Assembly: GCA_020746875.1 (NCBI GenBank)
Contig: JAGTJL010000002.1
Coordinates: forward strand, 930,001 to 994,000
Direction of reading: 5' to 3'
Source of the DNA: Rhexocercosporidium sp. MPI-PUGE-AT-0058
Lineage: Eukaryota > Ascomycota > Leotiomycetes > Helotiales
DNA: 64,000 nucleotides
Within the stretch, counting starts at the first letter, position 1; every line of letters begins with the position of its first letter. Below the pieces are notes generated by a model. That model was not told the origin of the DNA. It ran no database searches and saw only the letters and a list, made by a program, of their open reading frames with translations. Shown in pieces: positions 1 to 11,287 of the stretch. The position numbers were made by a program, and so were the translations under genes.

Positions 1-961
1 GTTTATGGACACTCCAGGTATACAACCTCTTGCCGCAAATTCTTTGCTGAGTACTAATATATTCGCAGACACAATGTCTACTTCAAATCATAGCCAACAG
101 AGTTGGTCTTATCATGGTCGACAAGCGGAAAGCTAGGGCTTTGAAATGGACCTTATTTGGCTTTGTAGGCATTATTAATATCTCGGTGTTTGTCATTTGG
201 ATCCCGGCTCGCATGAATATTTCCCACACCTTTGCCCATGTTAACAGTATATGGGATAGGATTGAAAAAGTCCTCTATCTCATTATTGATGGTGCTCTCA
301 ATGGATACTTCCTTTACCTGGTCCGAGCTAAGTTGATCTCGCGTGGTCTCAACAAGTACAAGCCACTTTTCAACTTCAATGCTGTTATTGTGGGCGTGTC
401 GTTGTCCATGGATGTAAGTCATCGGATGCCAAATTGTGCCCAGCTACCAGCCACTAATCGTTCTTTTAGATCTTAATTATCGGCATGATGTCTCTCCCAA
501 ACGGCTTCATGTATGTTTCACCGCTTCATTAAATGCCCCTTTTGCTGTTTGCTAACCTATATCTCAGCTACGTCCAATTCCATCCACTGGCATACATTGT
601 GAAACTCAACATTGAACTCTCAATGGCAGACCTCATTTCCAAGGTCGTCCGCAGCCACGACCGTGTGGATGATTCGACTTCGAACAACAACCCCACCGAA
701 CTCACGTCGACTCCACGCAAAACCCAGTTCGGCTCAAAGAGCGACGCCTTCTTTGGTTCAAACAAGCTGGGACAGGTTGCCCACGTCTACGCTAGCAATA
801 CGCGATCCGAAGGCTACCCCGACGAAGGCGAAATGGGGATTCACGACCAAGACGGTGGGATCTTGAAGACTATTTCTACTGTAGTACTGATGGAGGGGAA
901 GGGTGACGGTTCGAGCGCTAGTAGTTCTATGAGGCATCTGAATGAAAGCAGATGTGTGTGA
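1..961 (+). CDS. Fungal integral membrane protein, 3' part
   Basis: Partial gene that begins before the window. Inferred exons are 1-17, 69-413, 470-510 and 568-961, joined by GT-AG introns of 51, 56 and 57 nt that keep one open frame; the stop is at 959-961. The protein shows several hydrophobic segments, with NISVFVIWIPARM and ILIIGMMSLPNGFIY as recognisable blocks. A polar Ser/Asp/Gly-rich cytoplasmic-type tail starts near TSNNNP. The pattern matches a large fungal family of multi-spanning membrane proteins of unknown role, and I cannot assign a substrate or ligand. The upstream exon is needed because the frame stays open through the acceptor at 67-68. Family assignment rests on general resemblance; exon joins rest on phase. 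Confidence 0.7.
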
Positions 962-1084
962 TATAGTTGGTCCAAGGAAGTGAATTCATTAGACAAGCGC
1001 GGATTGAGAGAGGGATGACTTTGTCACTAGTACTATTGTAACAACAAAATATCATACCATTCATATCTACGAATAACGAACGCT

Positions 1085-1474
1085 GTGCGAGACGTAGATT
1101 CTAGAAAGCATATATCAGGCACCTTCCTCCCAAATACTTTCGCTTCCTCAAACAATAATATCTCCAAGACGAAATCGCAAGGGAGAGAACAGCAGCTTAT
1201 TAGCATCGACTCAGACATGGAAGCGTGGTCGGTTGCATCTGGAGAAGGACCGCACTGGCTGGTTAATGAGAACGAGTGTGGTGTAGCCTCTGGAGATATA
1301 AAGCAGAGTTCAGGTGAACACGGGAAGTTGGAGATGGATGGGCAGATAGATGAGCAGGCAGATAGGAAAGTCGAGGACTTATTAGTGTATCAATCTGGCA
1401 GCATTATGGATAACTTTATTGATGTAGACGGCTGTGATTGGGTTCTGGTAGAGCTACCAGGACAGAAGAAGTAA
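1085..1474 (+). CDS. Hypothetical ORF remnant, Glu/Asp-rich
   Basis: Open frame with no ATG at its 5' edge; the first in-frame ATG is at 1218. The C-terminal half (MDGQIDEQADRKVEDLL) is conserved in frame with a second copy near 62158-62215, which suggests ancestral coding. No family is recognised. It lies between a membrane-protein gene and DUF3435 relics on the other strand and may be a leftover of the same repeat family. Confidence 0.25.
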   Translation: MRDVDSRKHISGTFLPNTFASSNNNISKTKSQGREQQLISIDSDMEAWSVASGEGPHWLVNENECGVASGDIKQSSGEHGKLEMDGQIDEQADRKVEDLLVYQSGSIMDNFIDVDGCDWVLVELPGQKK

Positions 1475-2160
1475 AACCGAGTGGATATCTGCGATACTCA
1501 AATATCAAGCAAGACATGTCTCGTCCTTTACCTCCATTACTAGTAATACAATCAATACTTGCATCACAATAGTAAGGTCCTTGCCTCCAAACATAACACA
1601 AAAGTCACCGGCAAGGCCAGAAAAAAATAAAAACAGGAGTAAAAAGGGGTAGTACTTTAATTAACGATCGAAATATAAAATAGAACGTAAGTCTATTCTG
1701 ACGGGACGTACAAACCCTGGTTCCCGAAGCTCAATGCCGTGCACAATCTGCACATGGCCGTTGAAATCCTGCTAGTCTTTGAGAACAAGCCCTTGAGAAT
1801 TACAAGTTGGATGATAGCGTTCAACATGGTCCACCACCTTTACAGGGAAGCAGAAAGAATCCATGCGTGCTTCGTAGCTCCTTGATTCGTCTGTAATACA
1901 GAACAAGCACTCCGTCCGTCGCAGCTAAGGAGAAAGACAGGAGCCATGGGCCCGACCATTGGAAACTCTTCCTTGAAAAAAAAAAGAGCTCGTGGAGGTT
2001 ATGAACGCGAAGGCGGTAGCGTGAGGCGATCTCACGATAGCCGCAGAGAGCTTGCATCACTCAGCGGTCTCAATCCGGCGGTTGTCATGCGGGGTGACAT
2101 CCGTGATGTCCTGATGGAATACTCAGACCACGATCATGGAGTGAATACCTCAACCCACAG
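1318..2160. repeat. Dispersed repeat A, left copy
   Basis: The sequence from about 1318 to 2160 aligns, in the same orientation, with about 62150-62860. Shared stretches include the gagcaggcagataggaaagt block, the cttgcctccaaacata block and the segment coding for a DUF3435 zinc-finger tail. This copy is clearly the more diverged. It contains the truncated DUF3435 tail described separately. Confidence 0.75.
1680..2160 (-). pseudogene. DUF3435 protein, C-terminal relic
   Basis: Reverse-strand translation in pieced frames gives segments that line up with the C-terminus of the protein at 62390-64000. Examples are DVTPHD, REIASRYRLRV (REVPRRYRLRV in the other copy), VVDHVERYH, SQGLVL and LREPGFVRP. 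At least one stop (in LKD*QDF) and several frameshifts interrupt it. In intact members this part carries zinc-finger-like Cys/His motifs. Only this tail is present, so it is a truncated copy of the same subfamily as the gene at the right edge. Confidence 0.7.
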
Positions 2161-2302
2161 CAGAGCATGAGATGTTGAGACAATGCGATCACCTTTGCGC
2201 CTACTGAAATCAAAACAAAAATAGAAAGTAGCCAAACGATGCTGCACGGTTCAGCTCTCGTTATTGCTCTCAAAGTCATGGTAATCAAGAACAAACGGCA
2301 AT

Positions 2303-4450
2303 CTAAACAATCAGTCGCTCGGTCGGAACTCGTGAAACTGTCCCGTGAAACCTCTCTGCGTGGATCAGCAAGTCTTTTCTGGTCTTGAGCCGCATACCAC
2401 AGTCCATGCAATCAATAAACTGCCCAGCGTGCATTTGCTTACGTGCTTCCTCACAAAGTGTCGACACAGGGAGCCCGGGGTTGAATATTCGGCAACCCTC
2501 TCGCGCATTGTCAGGTGCGGATTTCCAATACAGCAAAAACACACTTTGGGCCTCTTGTCGGTCTTGATAGAAGATATCGCCTGGCGGAGTGCGACATCTG
2601 GCTCAGCGGCTTGCACGGGGGGACCGACAACCGTGCCGGGAGGACCACGCCGAACATGGCGAAACGGTGCCCCCTCTTCTACGCCGCAGTACAACGTGAC
2701 CGCGTTGATAGCCGTGATTCTCCGTTGCAGTTCTTATTCTGGTGACTTCCCAGGTAAGGTGAGGATCGCATCTATCAAGCCAAGCTGCTCGGCCGACATG
2801 TCTGCCCGAACCAGGGTATCTCGCGTGTCCTCGTCGACCACCATACCTGATAGTTGCCGTTCGCTATCCTTCACCGGCTGCTCTGACTTGTACCGTTCCT
2901 TGATACGCTTGAGGAGTTCTCTCCGCTTCCGCTGCTTCTCATTATATAGTCGCTTAATGGCTTCTGGAGCCTATCATCTTTCCGGCTCCTGACAGGGGCG
3001 TTGGACAGGTCGTTGACTCGTTTGTGCAACTTCAAGATATATGGTAGGTCGTTCACAGATGCGGTTTGTTCCGGTGTCAGCTTCCGCGGACGGCGGGGGT
3101 CGATCGACCGGCTCATGGAGCATGCAAACCGCATCAGGTCCTTTTGAGTGTCCAGCCTTCGATACACGCCCTGAAGGTCAACGTTGATGTCATTGAGGTA
3201 GTGTTTCAAGAACGTGCCGATACTTGCATGCTGCAGGATTTTATTCTGTAGGGAATCGCTAACATCCGCTATTTGGAAGACCTCGAGTCGGTATGATGCT
3301 GGAGTAATGGATGATCGGGCACTTACGACTCTCATTCAGCCCTTTGGCTGCACCATCTCGAAGGTTGTAGGGCTTCAACACCTGATCAAAGCCGGTGATC
3401 TCGCCCCCACCTTCGGTACCGTACCGACCCAGATGAGAGCTGCGGCTCGCGAGCAATACGAACGCCTTGTGCTTCACGAACCGCCTCACAGAAGATGAAC
3501 CCGTCGTTCATCTCGTCTCGTAGCGGCAGTGGCTGCTCATTAAGTCCCTTGAGGACTTTGAGGCTGTATAACCTTTCCGGACAATCAATACTCGGAGACT
3601 TGAATGCGCGAGCCTTAAATAGCATGCCGAGCAGGAAGACGTGCGGGCTGAGCACAAGGGTTGGATCGTAGATAATCTCGGGAATTTTGAACTCGTTCCT
3701 GGCAGGGTCAGCAGAGTATATCAGTGTAGCTAGAGGCGAAGGAAGGGAACGTACACATCTTTTGAGCCGAGAAATCCTTTCGTGAATTCGGGCGTCAATT
3801 CAACAAAAAGACGAGGACGACCACGTCCGTCGGGATCTCGAATCAAGGTCAACTTCAGGTGTCGATACCGAAGCTCACCAGAGCCTCTGGTCGATTGTCT
3901 GTGATACCTGCAAGCTGACAGAATAGGACGAGTTGGATTCGGAGCCATCCGATGTCAAAAGTCATCTCGGTCGTAGCTAGAAGGACTTGCGCAAATTCAG
4001 CTAGATCCTCCGCATACATAGTCGCACTCGGCCGCTTGGTGAAATCGAGGTCCTTTTCTACTGCTACGATCTTGACGACCTAAGGATCTCGTTAGCGTAA
4101 ACCACAACCATAGAAAGGTGTGGGAGGGTTCACATCTTGACCATTCACTTGAATCATAGGATCGAGCTTCCTCCCAGTTTCAATCTTGTATACTATCAGG
4201 TAGCACTTCCAAATTGTCTCCAGCAAGCTCGCATATTTGATTCCTGACCGCCTCCGGCCACCTTTCCCTCGTCGTTGATCGCATACCCAGCTCAGGAAGC
4301 CGTGGATAAAATGGGGCGAGATTTCCTCGGAAAGTGCAGTATCTGAATGCGAAACACAGGTCAGTTGAATTTCTTCAATGCAGATGAGATAGATATTGCT
4401 CATACTGTTCATGGTGCTCCTTCACCCGGTCAAGCTGAGCCTGATGATAG
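2303..4450 (-). pseudogene. DUF3435 tyrosine-recombinase-like protein, frameshifted
   Basis: Almost full-length relic of a DUF3435 protein, the family that includes the captain recombinases of Starship elements. In order on the reverse strand: N-terminal block FLSWVCDQRRGKGGRRRSGIK (about 4300), TKRPSATMYAEDLAEF (about 4020), RYRHLKLTLIRDP (about 3860), SPHVFLLGMLFKARAF (about 3640), KPYNLRDGAAKGL with a candidate catalytic Arg (about 3370), ILQHASIGTFLKHYL with His and Tyr (about 3210), MSRSIDPRRPRKLTPEQ (about 3090), and a Cys/His C-terminus with CFCCIGNP and HAERFHG ending at 2303. Frames change at least four times, for example near 3850, 3420, 2950 and 2430, so it cannot encode the protein. 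Likely introns at about 4080-4132 and 3260-3325 are still visible. It is a different subfamily from the relic just downstream. Confidence 0.85.
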
Positions 4451-5581
4451 ATTGGTCTTGTGGAGCTGACCTCTGAATATTAAGAAATGAACGCTCTTTG
4501 AATGCAGATCGAATCGAAGTCAGAAGGCAACATCCATATCTGTATCCTCACACCAAAGAACGCCACAGGGTTAACGCAGGTGCTGGCGCGGTTGTCAATA
4601 ATAATGGGTGGTCAATCCGGGGAAGGCACCCAGCCAATCAGAGATTCGAACACAACAAGGACCGAAGAAAAAAAACCAAAAATGGAAGATGCCACCAAGA
4701 ATCACACCACATAACATACCGGCTGGTAGATGGACGAACGGTTAGGACACTGGTGGCATTTGCTTCCGAATTCCAGTTATTTCATGTCACCACCCAAGCC
4801 GACCTCACATGTCTCCGACGAACGCCATTGCCATCGCTGGATGCTTCCCCGCGAACCTTGTTAAGCCACCTCTGAGCAAATGGCGATCCAGCATCGAGGG
4901 ATCGACGGGCTGAATTTCCCGCTTCGCAGACAGGATCCTAAACACGGGAAGGCTTCCAGAAGACGCACGGATCGTTTTTTTATTGACTCTTTGTCTTGCT
5001 TCTGGCCCAGGTAGAAGTGATAAGTTATATTTTAGCCACGTACTGTGCTAGTTCCAGAATTCCGGCGTCTTCCGTCACATAATCTTAAATCCAGCAACGA
5101 GTCCATCTCGAAAGGGGCTTCGAGAGAAACTAATTGTCTGTCCACCCATGCTCTCCTCTACCACTGCAAAAGGAAATAAAAAGGGTGGAAGAACTTCCTC
5201 TCCGTGTTCTGTGTGTAGTGATGTGTCGTGTGTCGAGATCGTGCGGTCTGGTTGTTGTCACTAGCTTGAGATTTTGGGAGGTTTGGTCTCTGGTGAAACG
5301 TGCTGCAAATGCTATGTACCAAATCGAGCAAGCCGCTGTTCATAATTGGTGGATAGGGGCCAGGAATCAAGCCACACATGGCAGGGAATGATTGACAATG
5401 GCCTGATTTGAAGACATCCTATTGAAACGGGTCTTGCATTACAGAGTACAGCGGACTTTTATCATTAATAACAGAGCCGATTTCAAACTTCTTCCAGTCA
5501 ACCAGCAGCTTCGGATTTACTTCATATTTCGTCTACCGCACAGCGGATCCTGCTTGCACGACTACCCTGGTCTATGAAAGC
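4451..5581. other. Intergenic, no gene seen
   Basis: Open frames here are short and show no family resemblance or codon structure. The stretch separates the DUF3435 relic from the first bHLH gene and presumably holds that gene's promoter; CT-rich sequence occurs around 5140-5220. Confidence 0.6.
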
Positions 5582-6530
5582 ATGACCTCGAACAGTAGCC
5601 AACGATACACACCGATTGGTCCACAGACGCCTACTGGCTTTGCGAGCCTCGACGATACCGCTCGGCATAATCGAGGCCTGCGCTCAATTCCACAGCCCCC
5701 AGAACCTCCAAAAACAGGTCTTTCCATAAGAGAACTTATTCACCATCCCGGAACAATCAGCAGCGTCCTGACTCTAGCGCAGCACGAAAAGCTCCGCAGC
5801 ATTCCCGCGCCTCAGCATCTCCAACATCAGCCCGACCGTAGCTCTCAGTTGATGAGTCGCACCCGAGAGAGTACCATCTCCGACGGCGGCGACAACAGCA
5901 GGAGGCGAAAGCGGAAGATCTCAGAAGTTGACTCCGATGACGAAGACAACGCGAATGGCAGATATCCTTTCCCAAAGAACACAGCGCACAACAGGGCCGA
6001 GAAACTCTATCGGTCAAATTTGAATTATAAGATTGCCGAATTGTGCAAGAGCGTCCCAAGCCTCCGCATGTTGGAAGAGAGCGCTCGAAGCGAATATGCC
6101 GTCGGAAGTAGAGAAGACCTGCAAGGCTCGACTCGCGCACGCAAACTGAGCAAGGTATGATGTTGTCTGGTATTTCTGTAAGGAGATACTAATATAATCT
6201 AGGCAACCGTTATAGCAACCGCAACGGAATATATCCATCAGCTAGAGGAAAAGAACGCAAGGTTGGCCGAAGTGAAAGCCGCAACGCAGGTTCGCATTGT
6301 CGCGTTCGAGAAGGTACGCATAAAAATGAGAGCCTGTCGTTAATAGACTGACAGTTGCATAGCTCTATATGTCCAGCCTACTGGATAATAATCCCACTGC
6401 TGGCCGATACGGTGCGCAATGCGGCATTTATCAACCTCACGACACGAATCTCTCACATACCGATACGTATATGACCGAAGTGCAAGGAGATAAAGATGGG
6501 AGGACAGTGTTGGAAGGCGACCCTGTTTGA
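5582..6530 (+). CDS. bHLH transcription factor
   Basis: Exons 5582-6154, 6203-6313 and 6363-6530 join in frame to 283 residues. The start is the first ATG. The basic region and helix 1 (AHNRAEKLYRSNLNYKI, residues 135-151) are followed by a loop of about 35 residues. Helix 2 plus a short leucine-zipper-like extension (ATEYIHQLEEKNARL, about 198-212) lie in exon 2. A serine-rich N-terminus and a basic RRRKRK patch near 107-112 precede it. The Tyr in KLYR recalls SREBP-type bHLH proteins, though the basic residues differ from the usual EKRYR. A second bHLH gene lies 2.2 kb downstream on the other strand. Exon 3 is unusual: it reads through DNA that also resembles a methyltransferase in another frame, so the C-terminus may be acquired, or exon 3 mispredicted. 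Confidence 0.75.
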
Positions 6531-6560
6531 CGGTGCTCACCGATGGCACCTGAATGACTG
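6384..6560 (+). repeat. Methyltransferase-like relic overlapping bHLH exon 3
   Basis: In a frame different from the bHLH exon this stretch reads LLADTVRNAAFINLTTRISH before a stop. It aligns at DNA level with 6731-6860 (shared ctgctggccga, atgcgg/atgcagg, acgacacgaatct, tgacggtgctca). It appears to be a duplicated methyltransferase fragment onto which the last bHLH exon has been laid. Confidence 0.6.
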
Positions 6561-6689
6561 GGCCCACAAGGATGTTTGGTCACTTCAAGATATTTAGTCA
6601 CTAAAGGGTGCTCAGTCATGCCACAGTAATTATATTCGACAACACTCGACAGCGGATGAGAAACGCCTGGGATACTGGAAGGGGAGAAA

Positions 6690-6940
6690 GTTGCCAGCCT
6701 GGGTGTCGACTTCGACGCGACATTACTGCTGGCCGACATGATGCGCGATGCAGGATTCATCAACGTAACGACACGAATCTTCCACATATCGATAGGCGGG
6801 TGGCTGAAGAACAAGGGCTGTCCTGGAGGGCGATCCTGCTTGACGGTGCTCAGTCGATTGCGCTGGGGCCGCTGACCAGAGGCCTGAAGTGGAGTCGAGA
6901 ACAAGTGGAGATGCAGCTAGTGGAGGTTAAGGAGGCATAG
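6690..6940 (+). pseudogene. LaeA-type SAM methyltransferase, C-terminal relic
   Basis: LLADMMRDAGFINVTTRIFH and GGWLKNK lie in one frame. GLSWRAILLDGAQSIAL, LTRGLKWSREQVE and a terminal EVKEA lie in another, ending at the stop at 6938-6940; a frameshift near 6815 separates them. The order matches the C-terminal half of LaeA-like class I SAM-dependent methyltransferases common in fungal secondary metabolism, where the segment after the Rossmann core has a G-W-x-K element. The SAM-binding N-terminal half is absent. It is probably the remnant of a lost metabolite locus near the two bHLH genes. Confidence 0.6.
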
Positions 6941-8507
6941 GTGGATGAGTGGGTTCATAGTTATATGCTATTACATGTAATCTATCGGCAGAAACCTGAG
7001 GAGGGAATGGGCATGGGTACGGAGATGGCAGGGGTGATGTGAACAGAGAAGACCGCTGGCAGCGCAAGTTGGGGTTGGTGAGTTACTGTATCTGGATGTA
7101 ATGGTTTAGTCCAAACACCAACTGGTTACTTTATCGCAATAGGTAGGTCTCTGAAGTGGAAGCAGGTACGCAAATACTCAAGGTACAATATATAGGTCTG
7201 GTGATACTGCAGTGGCAATACTTCTTTTTCAAAGCATTCGCAAATGGCTTTTGGTGATCCTTGATTGGAGAGTCAATTGGAGATCTCGTGCTGCCACGCA
7301 TCATGACGATGGACCTCAGAAAGAGAAAGGCAACCATCTGGAAGTTTTATCTTCCGTTTAATCCGTTCGCACTTTTGAGTCTATTTCCTCAAGCAAGATC
7401 CATTATCGAGGATGGTATGTTAACCGTCCTACACACTACTTCAGACAGGATGTCCCAATGCTGTTTTTGGGGCAAGCCTGACTGGATTAGGTTTGAAGAA
7501 GCAAGGAAAGATATTGAAGAACTTAAGATCAAGGACCTCTCACCAACCACAAGCGGTGGGTGCCAGTCCAGGTCCCATGGAGTCTCCCCATACCCTGGTG
7601 GCATGCGGAGCACCCGCAAGAGTCCGTTGACCTTGATATCGATCGTCAAAGGTGAGGACTCTGCACCTTGGTCCCCGGCGAGGTTTTGATACCCGCAATG
7701 AAGACCAAAGAGCATTTCGAAGTCGGGACGTGCCTTTAAGGGGCTCACCAAGGTGGCCTCGTCCACAACAGCAATAAGCGAGCAGATGACTTCCACTTTC
7801 CACGTGTTTCTAGTCGCCAGTACTGTCCGCTGAGCTTCTGCATCCAAAGGCTTAGGCGTCTTAACTGGTCAAAAGGAGGGCTGCTAGATGCGGTTTCGTT
7901 ATTCAATTCCAAAAATTATGTTCTCGCTGTTTGTAAAGTTTTTCTCTAACGTCCCTCCCTACATCGCGAGAACAGTTCGATCCCAGATCACGTGAGATTG
8001 CCTAATAGGCAGTCGTAGGCAACTATGGCTATTGCCAGGCCAGCAAAGTCGAACTCCCACCTGTCCATGGTGCTGGCTACGAGCCTACGATTGCAATATT
8101 ATTGTAGAGTCGACGGGAGACGAACACATACAGCTGGAGCTGGTGCGGTTGTAGTGTGGTATTAAGGCTGTGGTCGCAATACCGTGGCATGGCCTTATTC
8201 AGAACAGAGGACTACTAGCAAAATGGGTATTAAAACCATCCGACCATTTAATTCCCCGCCTCGCAAACAGGTATGCTACTCAGATCTATGCCAATGGTAG
8301 CCCAGGGAGCAATGCCCGCATTGGATGGATAGGACACCTCGGGGGTGACGCTGCAGAGTTTTCACCAACCGGCCGGGGCTTGGAGGGTGTGCGCCCTCGT
8401 CTTGACGGCAGCATTCAGTAAAGGGCGAACGTAGTCGGGGGGGTTGATATAGGAGAGAAGCAGGGCAGCTGTTAAAGAAGGAGGAAGCCCACATCTATGC
8501 TCTTTCG
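6941..8507. other. Gene-poor stretch with one weak open frame
   Basis: The only long frame is 7389-7847 on the minus strand (152 codons, including RMPPGYGETPWDLDW), overlapped by an equally long plus frame. I recognise no family and cannot choose between strands. A CACGTG E-box lies at 7989-7994. The rest shows nothing recognisable. Confidence 0.4.
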
Positions 8508-8564
8508 ATGACTCAACAGCTACCGAGAACCCTTCCTCCTGCGATCCTCGAACCTAGTCGAATA

Positions 8565-8729
8565 ATGCGTCTGCTACAGTACAATAACGATGGCGACTTC
8601 AGCCTGACTGAGTTCTATGAAGGTGATATACCCAAGAAGTATGCTATACTTCCGCACAGATGGCGAGCGGAGGAGGTCACTTTCAAGGATCCGACTAACG
8701 GTAGAGCAGGAAGACAAGCCCAACAATGA
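8565..8729 (+). pseudogene. HET-domain protein, 5' fragment
   Basis: From the ATG at 8565 the frame gives MRLLQYNNDGDFSLTEF, then KKYAILPHRW and EEVTFKDPTNG. This is the characteristic start of fungal heterokaryon-incompatibility (HET) proteins, normally MRLL...YAILSHTWG...EVTFKDL. It ends at a stop at 8727-8729 soon after the first conserved block, and no later HET motifs follow. It is therefore a truncated relic, with Ser changed to Pro in the SHxWG-type motif. Confidence 0.7.
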
Positions 8730-8775
8730 AGAACAGTTTTGGTATTAGATTTAGATTAAAACTAAAGGGATCCTC

Positions 8776-9943
8776 TTACGCATACGCCATTGCCTTACCA
8801 AGTCCCAACGTGAGATAATTAGGGATCCAGCCTTTAACAATCGTTTCCAGTCTCGAATTCTCCTTCGACAACCTCTGGACTTCCTTTTCCAGCTCCGCGA
8901 TATATTGAATCGCTTTGTCGAGGATTATGCCCTGGTTTTCTTGTCAGCAACGGCATTATTGAAGAAATGATAATGGATTTATTTACCTTATTGCACTTCT
9001 GCGCCTTCCTCATCCCGCCAGAATCACTATCCATGGCATCTTCGCCTTCCTCTTCTTCCTTCACTGTCGAACAGAGACTAGGGATGCTGTCGCGCAAAGC
9101 ATTGATCTTGCTGTTCAGCTTATTCCGATACCGCTTCTCGATCAGGTTGTGCGAGTTCTTTTGGCCCTTGCCTATAGGCGAAGCCGATTTGCCACGAGAA
9201 GTTTCCGATAGCTGATTCTTCTTTCCTGTTCGCAGTGAGACTGTTGACTTCGACTTCTTTGGTTCCACATCACTGTCAACGCCCCATGATGAATTGGACT
9301 CCGAGCTACTGGGAGATGAAGCCAGGCTGGGAGCAGAGAGGGTGGGGCTGTTGCATGGAGCTGCTGGGGTGGCGGTGCTGTTTTCGAAAGCGGTGGGGAT
9401 GAGCCATGGTTCGATGAACGATTTTTGATCGAAGAGGTCTTCTGCATTCAGAGGAGAGGCATCTGATATTGGCGATGGCAGTGCAAACTCAGGCGGACTT
9501 GAAGAGTTTGATAGGTTGCATGATTCTAGGTCGTCGAGGCTTTGCAGGTCCTCAAAATCGAACGCTAGTGGGTTGTACTCTGGACCGTAGAGTTAGTTCA
9601 ATTCTCTAAGGGCTTGGGTGAGAAACATACGGTTGAGCCACATATAGTTTGTGCATAGGTCTGAACCTATGTTGACAGGCTTTAAGTCACAGGGGTCTGC
9701 CGACCAGCTGTCTTCCAAGAATTGATCGAAAAGCTGATCCAGGAGAAAGTCAGCAGCTGTAGTTTGAACTGATGAGACGCAAAAATCCAAATATTTCTAA
9801 CGAACGAGGCGGGCCATTTTTCGTAAAACTAACGTCGCTTGCACAAGGCAACCAGCGAGTTTATGGCACACAAATGACCCTTGCATAGAGAAAACATATA
9901 CACAATTGATTGAAAAGAAATGGTGGCATACCTGGGAGTCCAT
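8776..9943 (-). CDS. bHLH transcription factor, SREBP-like
   Basis: Complement of exons 8776-8931, 8987-9579, 9631-9796 and 9932-9943; the phases join to 308 residues with a 4-codon first exon (MDSQ). The basic-helix 1 block NSHNLIEKRYRNKLNSKI lies around residues 200-217 and has the Tyr typical of SREBP-type bHLH domains. An acidic loop insertion (KEEEEGEDAMDSD) follows. Helix 2 and a leucine-rich coil (KAIQYIAELEKEVQRLSKEN) come after the last intron. The N-terminus is acidic and Ser/Pro rich, like an activation domain. There is no C-terminal membrane segment, so it is a soluble regulator rather than a sterol-sensing SREBP. It faces the bHLH gene at 5582, and E-box sequences occur upstream of the Zn2Cys6 gene at 13077. 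The target pathway is unknown. Confidence 0.85.
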
Positions 9944-10681
9944 GGCTTTTGAATGGCAAACGCAGTCAAGGGTTGTAAATACCGGTGGTTGAAGTAGAAT
10001 CCACAAGTTATGCGAAGTTTCGGGGAAGCCGATTGCTGAAGCGGGTATCTGGCTGGTGTGTTCTGTGTGGACAGAATGGCGTGGTAGTGCATATGCCTCC
10101 TTTTAAATCTTCGAGTTACTGGGCTGGCATTTTGGGGTTCCTCGTCCACGCCGAGGATTCCGTCGCGGGGGGAACACGCCAGCCTCGCGGAAGGTGCGGC
10201 GAGGCAGCAAAATGCCCCACTTTATTCCGAGGGCTTGGGTTTGCGAGGCGATGAGGACAAACACCTGACTTTCTGGGTTAGCTTTTGCTGTCTGAGGCAT
10301 TGCAAGCGCAGGGGCAGAGACCCGTCACCTACGGTGCGGGTAATTCCCGCGGTCCCACTTTTCAAACCCCTGATTTCCGAGGGGTTTTGGAAGCCAAGGC
10401 GCGTCGGGCACACAAAAAGTCCCCGAGGCATCAATAGAAATCTGCCTTGCCTCGCGCCAGTGGGAACGCGGAGTCTGGGAACGGCCGCTGAACATTTCCT
10501 GTGCGTTTCCCCGCGGACGAAGCGTCTGATTGTTGTTTTCCCCATGGCTTTGATAGGAGCGAGAAGATATGCACATAAAGATGTACGGTCGCTAACTCTA
10601 CTCTACATACTCTACACGTCAATCAAAGACCTCATTTTCGAAGAATTCCTGCTTCCGATCGCTGCAAAGTCTCACTGCACA
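9944..10681. other. Divergent intergenic region
   Basis: GC-richer than its surroundings, between the minus-strand bHLH gene and the plus-strand acidic-protein gene. Open frames here run on both strands without family resemblance. Probably the shared promoter region; no specific element is identified. Confidence 0.45.
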
Positions 10682-11287
10682 ATGGCAGACATATATTCAC
10701 TCGCAGAACAAGTGCGCGGCAAACTGACACAGGTGGCCTCCCGCAAGGATCCGCATCTGCGCCTCGTCTTGGGTCACGCCAAACTCCTCGACCATCTCTT
10801 CATTAAGCTCTCAGCTACAGAACCCACGTGGAATAAAAGTGACGCTCATGACGAAGTTGTTGTAGGATCTCAGGAAGACAGATGCGACCATAAGGATTCG
10901 GATGATTCAGACTCGGACTCAGACTCGGACTTGGACTTGGACTGGGCTTCCGACTCAGAGAGCGATTCAGATACCGACTCAGAGAGCGATTCAGATACCG
11001 ACTCAGACAGCGATTCAGACTCGGACTCAGACTCGGGTTCGGAATGGCGCGCTTACGCCCACAGCGCTGATGTCGAAAGCGCTGCATGTGACCTGGCCCG
11101 CTGGGAATCAGCAAAGTCAGCAATTGTTGGCGAGCGACCTACAAAAGTCGTTGTTCAGGAAGTGCGGATGAGATTGAGACCTGATTGGAGGAAAGGCAAG
11201 TCCTGTGGGGCGGGGCGGGGCGGGGAGCAGCTGAAAAGTCCTCGGGCTCGTAGCAGTTTCCTCGGAATCCTGACTAAGCGTGCATAA
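10682..11287 (+). CDS. Conserved small acidic protein with Asp-Ser repeats
   Basis: The ATG at 10682 starts MADIYSLAEQVRGKLTQVAS, a helical N-terminus that looks conserved among filamentous fungi (about 40 residues up to LLDHLFIKL). The frame is open farther upstream to 10235, but that part has no conservation I recognise, so the internal ATG is preferred. Residues about 70-120 are an Asp/Ser tract built partly from a 24-bp DNA repeat (gactcagagagcgattcaga unit) around 10965-11020. A basic C-terminus follows (RMRLRPDWRKGKSC). Total 201 residues, no intron. Function unknown. Confidence 0.65.
   Translation: MADIYSLAEQVRGKLTQVASRKDPHLRLVLGHAKLLDHLFIKLSATEPTWNKSDAHDEVVVGSQEDRCDHKDSDDSDSDSDSDLDLDWASDSESDSDTDSESDSDTDSDSDSDSDSDSGSEWRAYAHSADVESAACDLARWESAKSAIVGERPTKVVVQEVRMRLRPDWRKGKSCGAGRGGEQLKSPRARSSFLGILTKRA

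Noticed and set aside
7389..7847. Minus-strand gene of 152 codons
   Set aside because: No family, no intron structure, opposite strand equally open; not called.
10235..10681. N-terminal extension of the acidic protein
   Set aside because: Open frame but overlapped by equally long minus frames and no recognisable conservation; the ATG at 10682 begins the conserved part.
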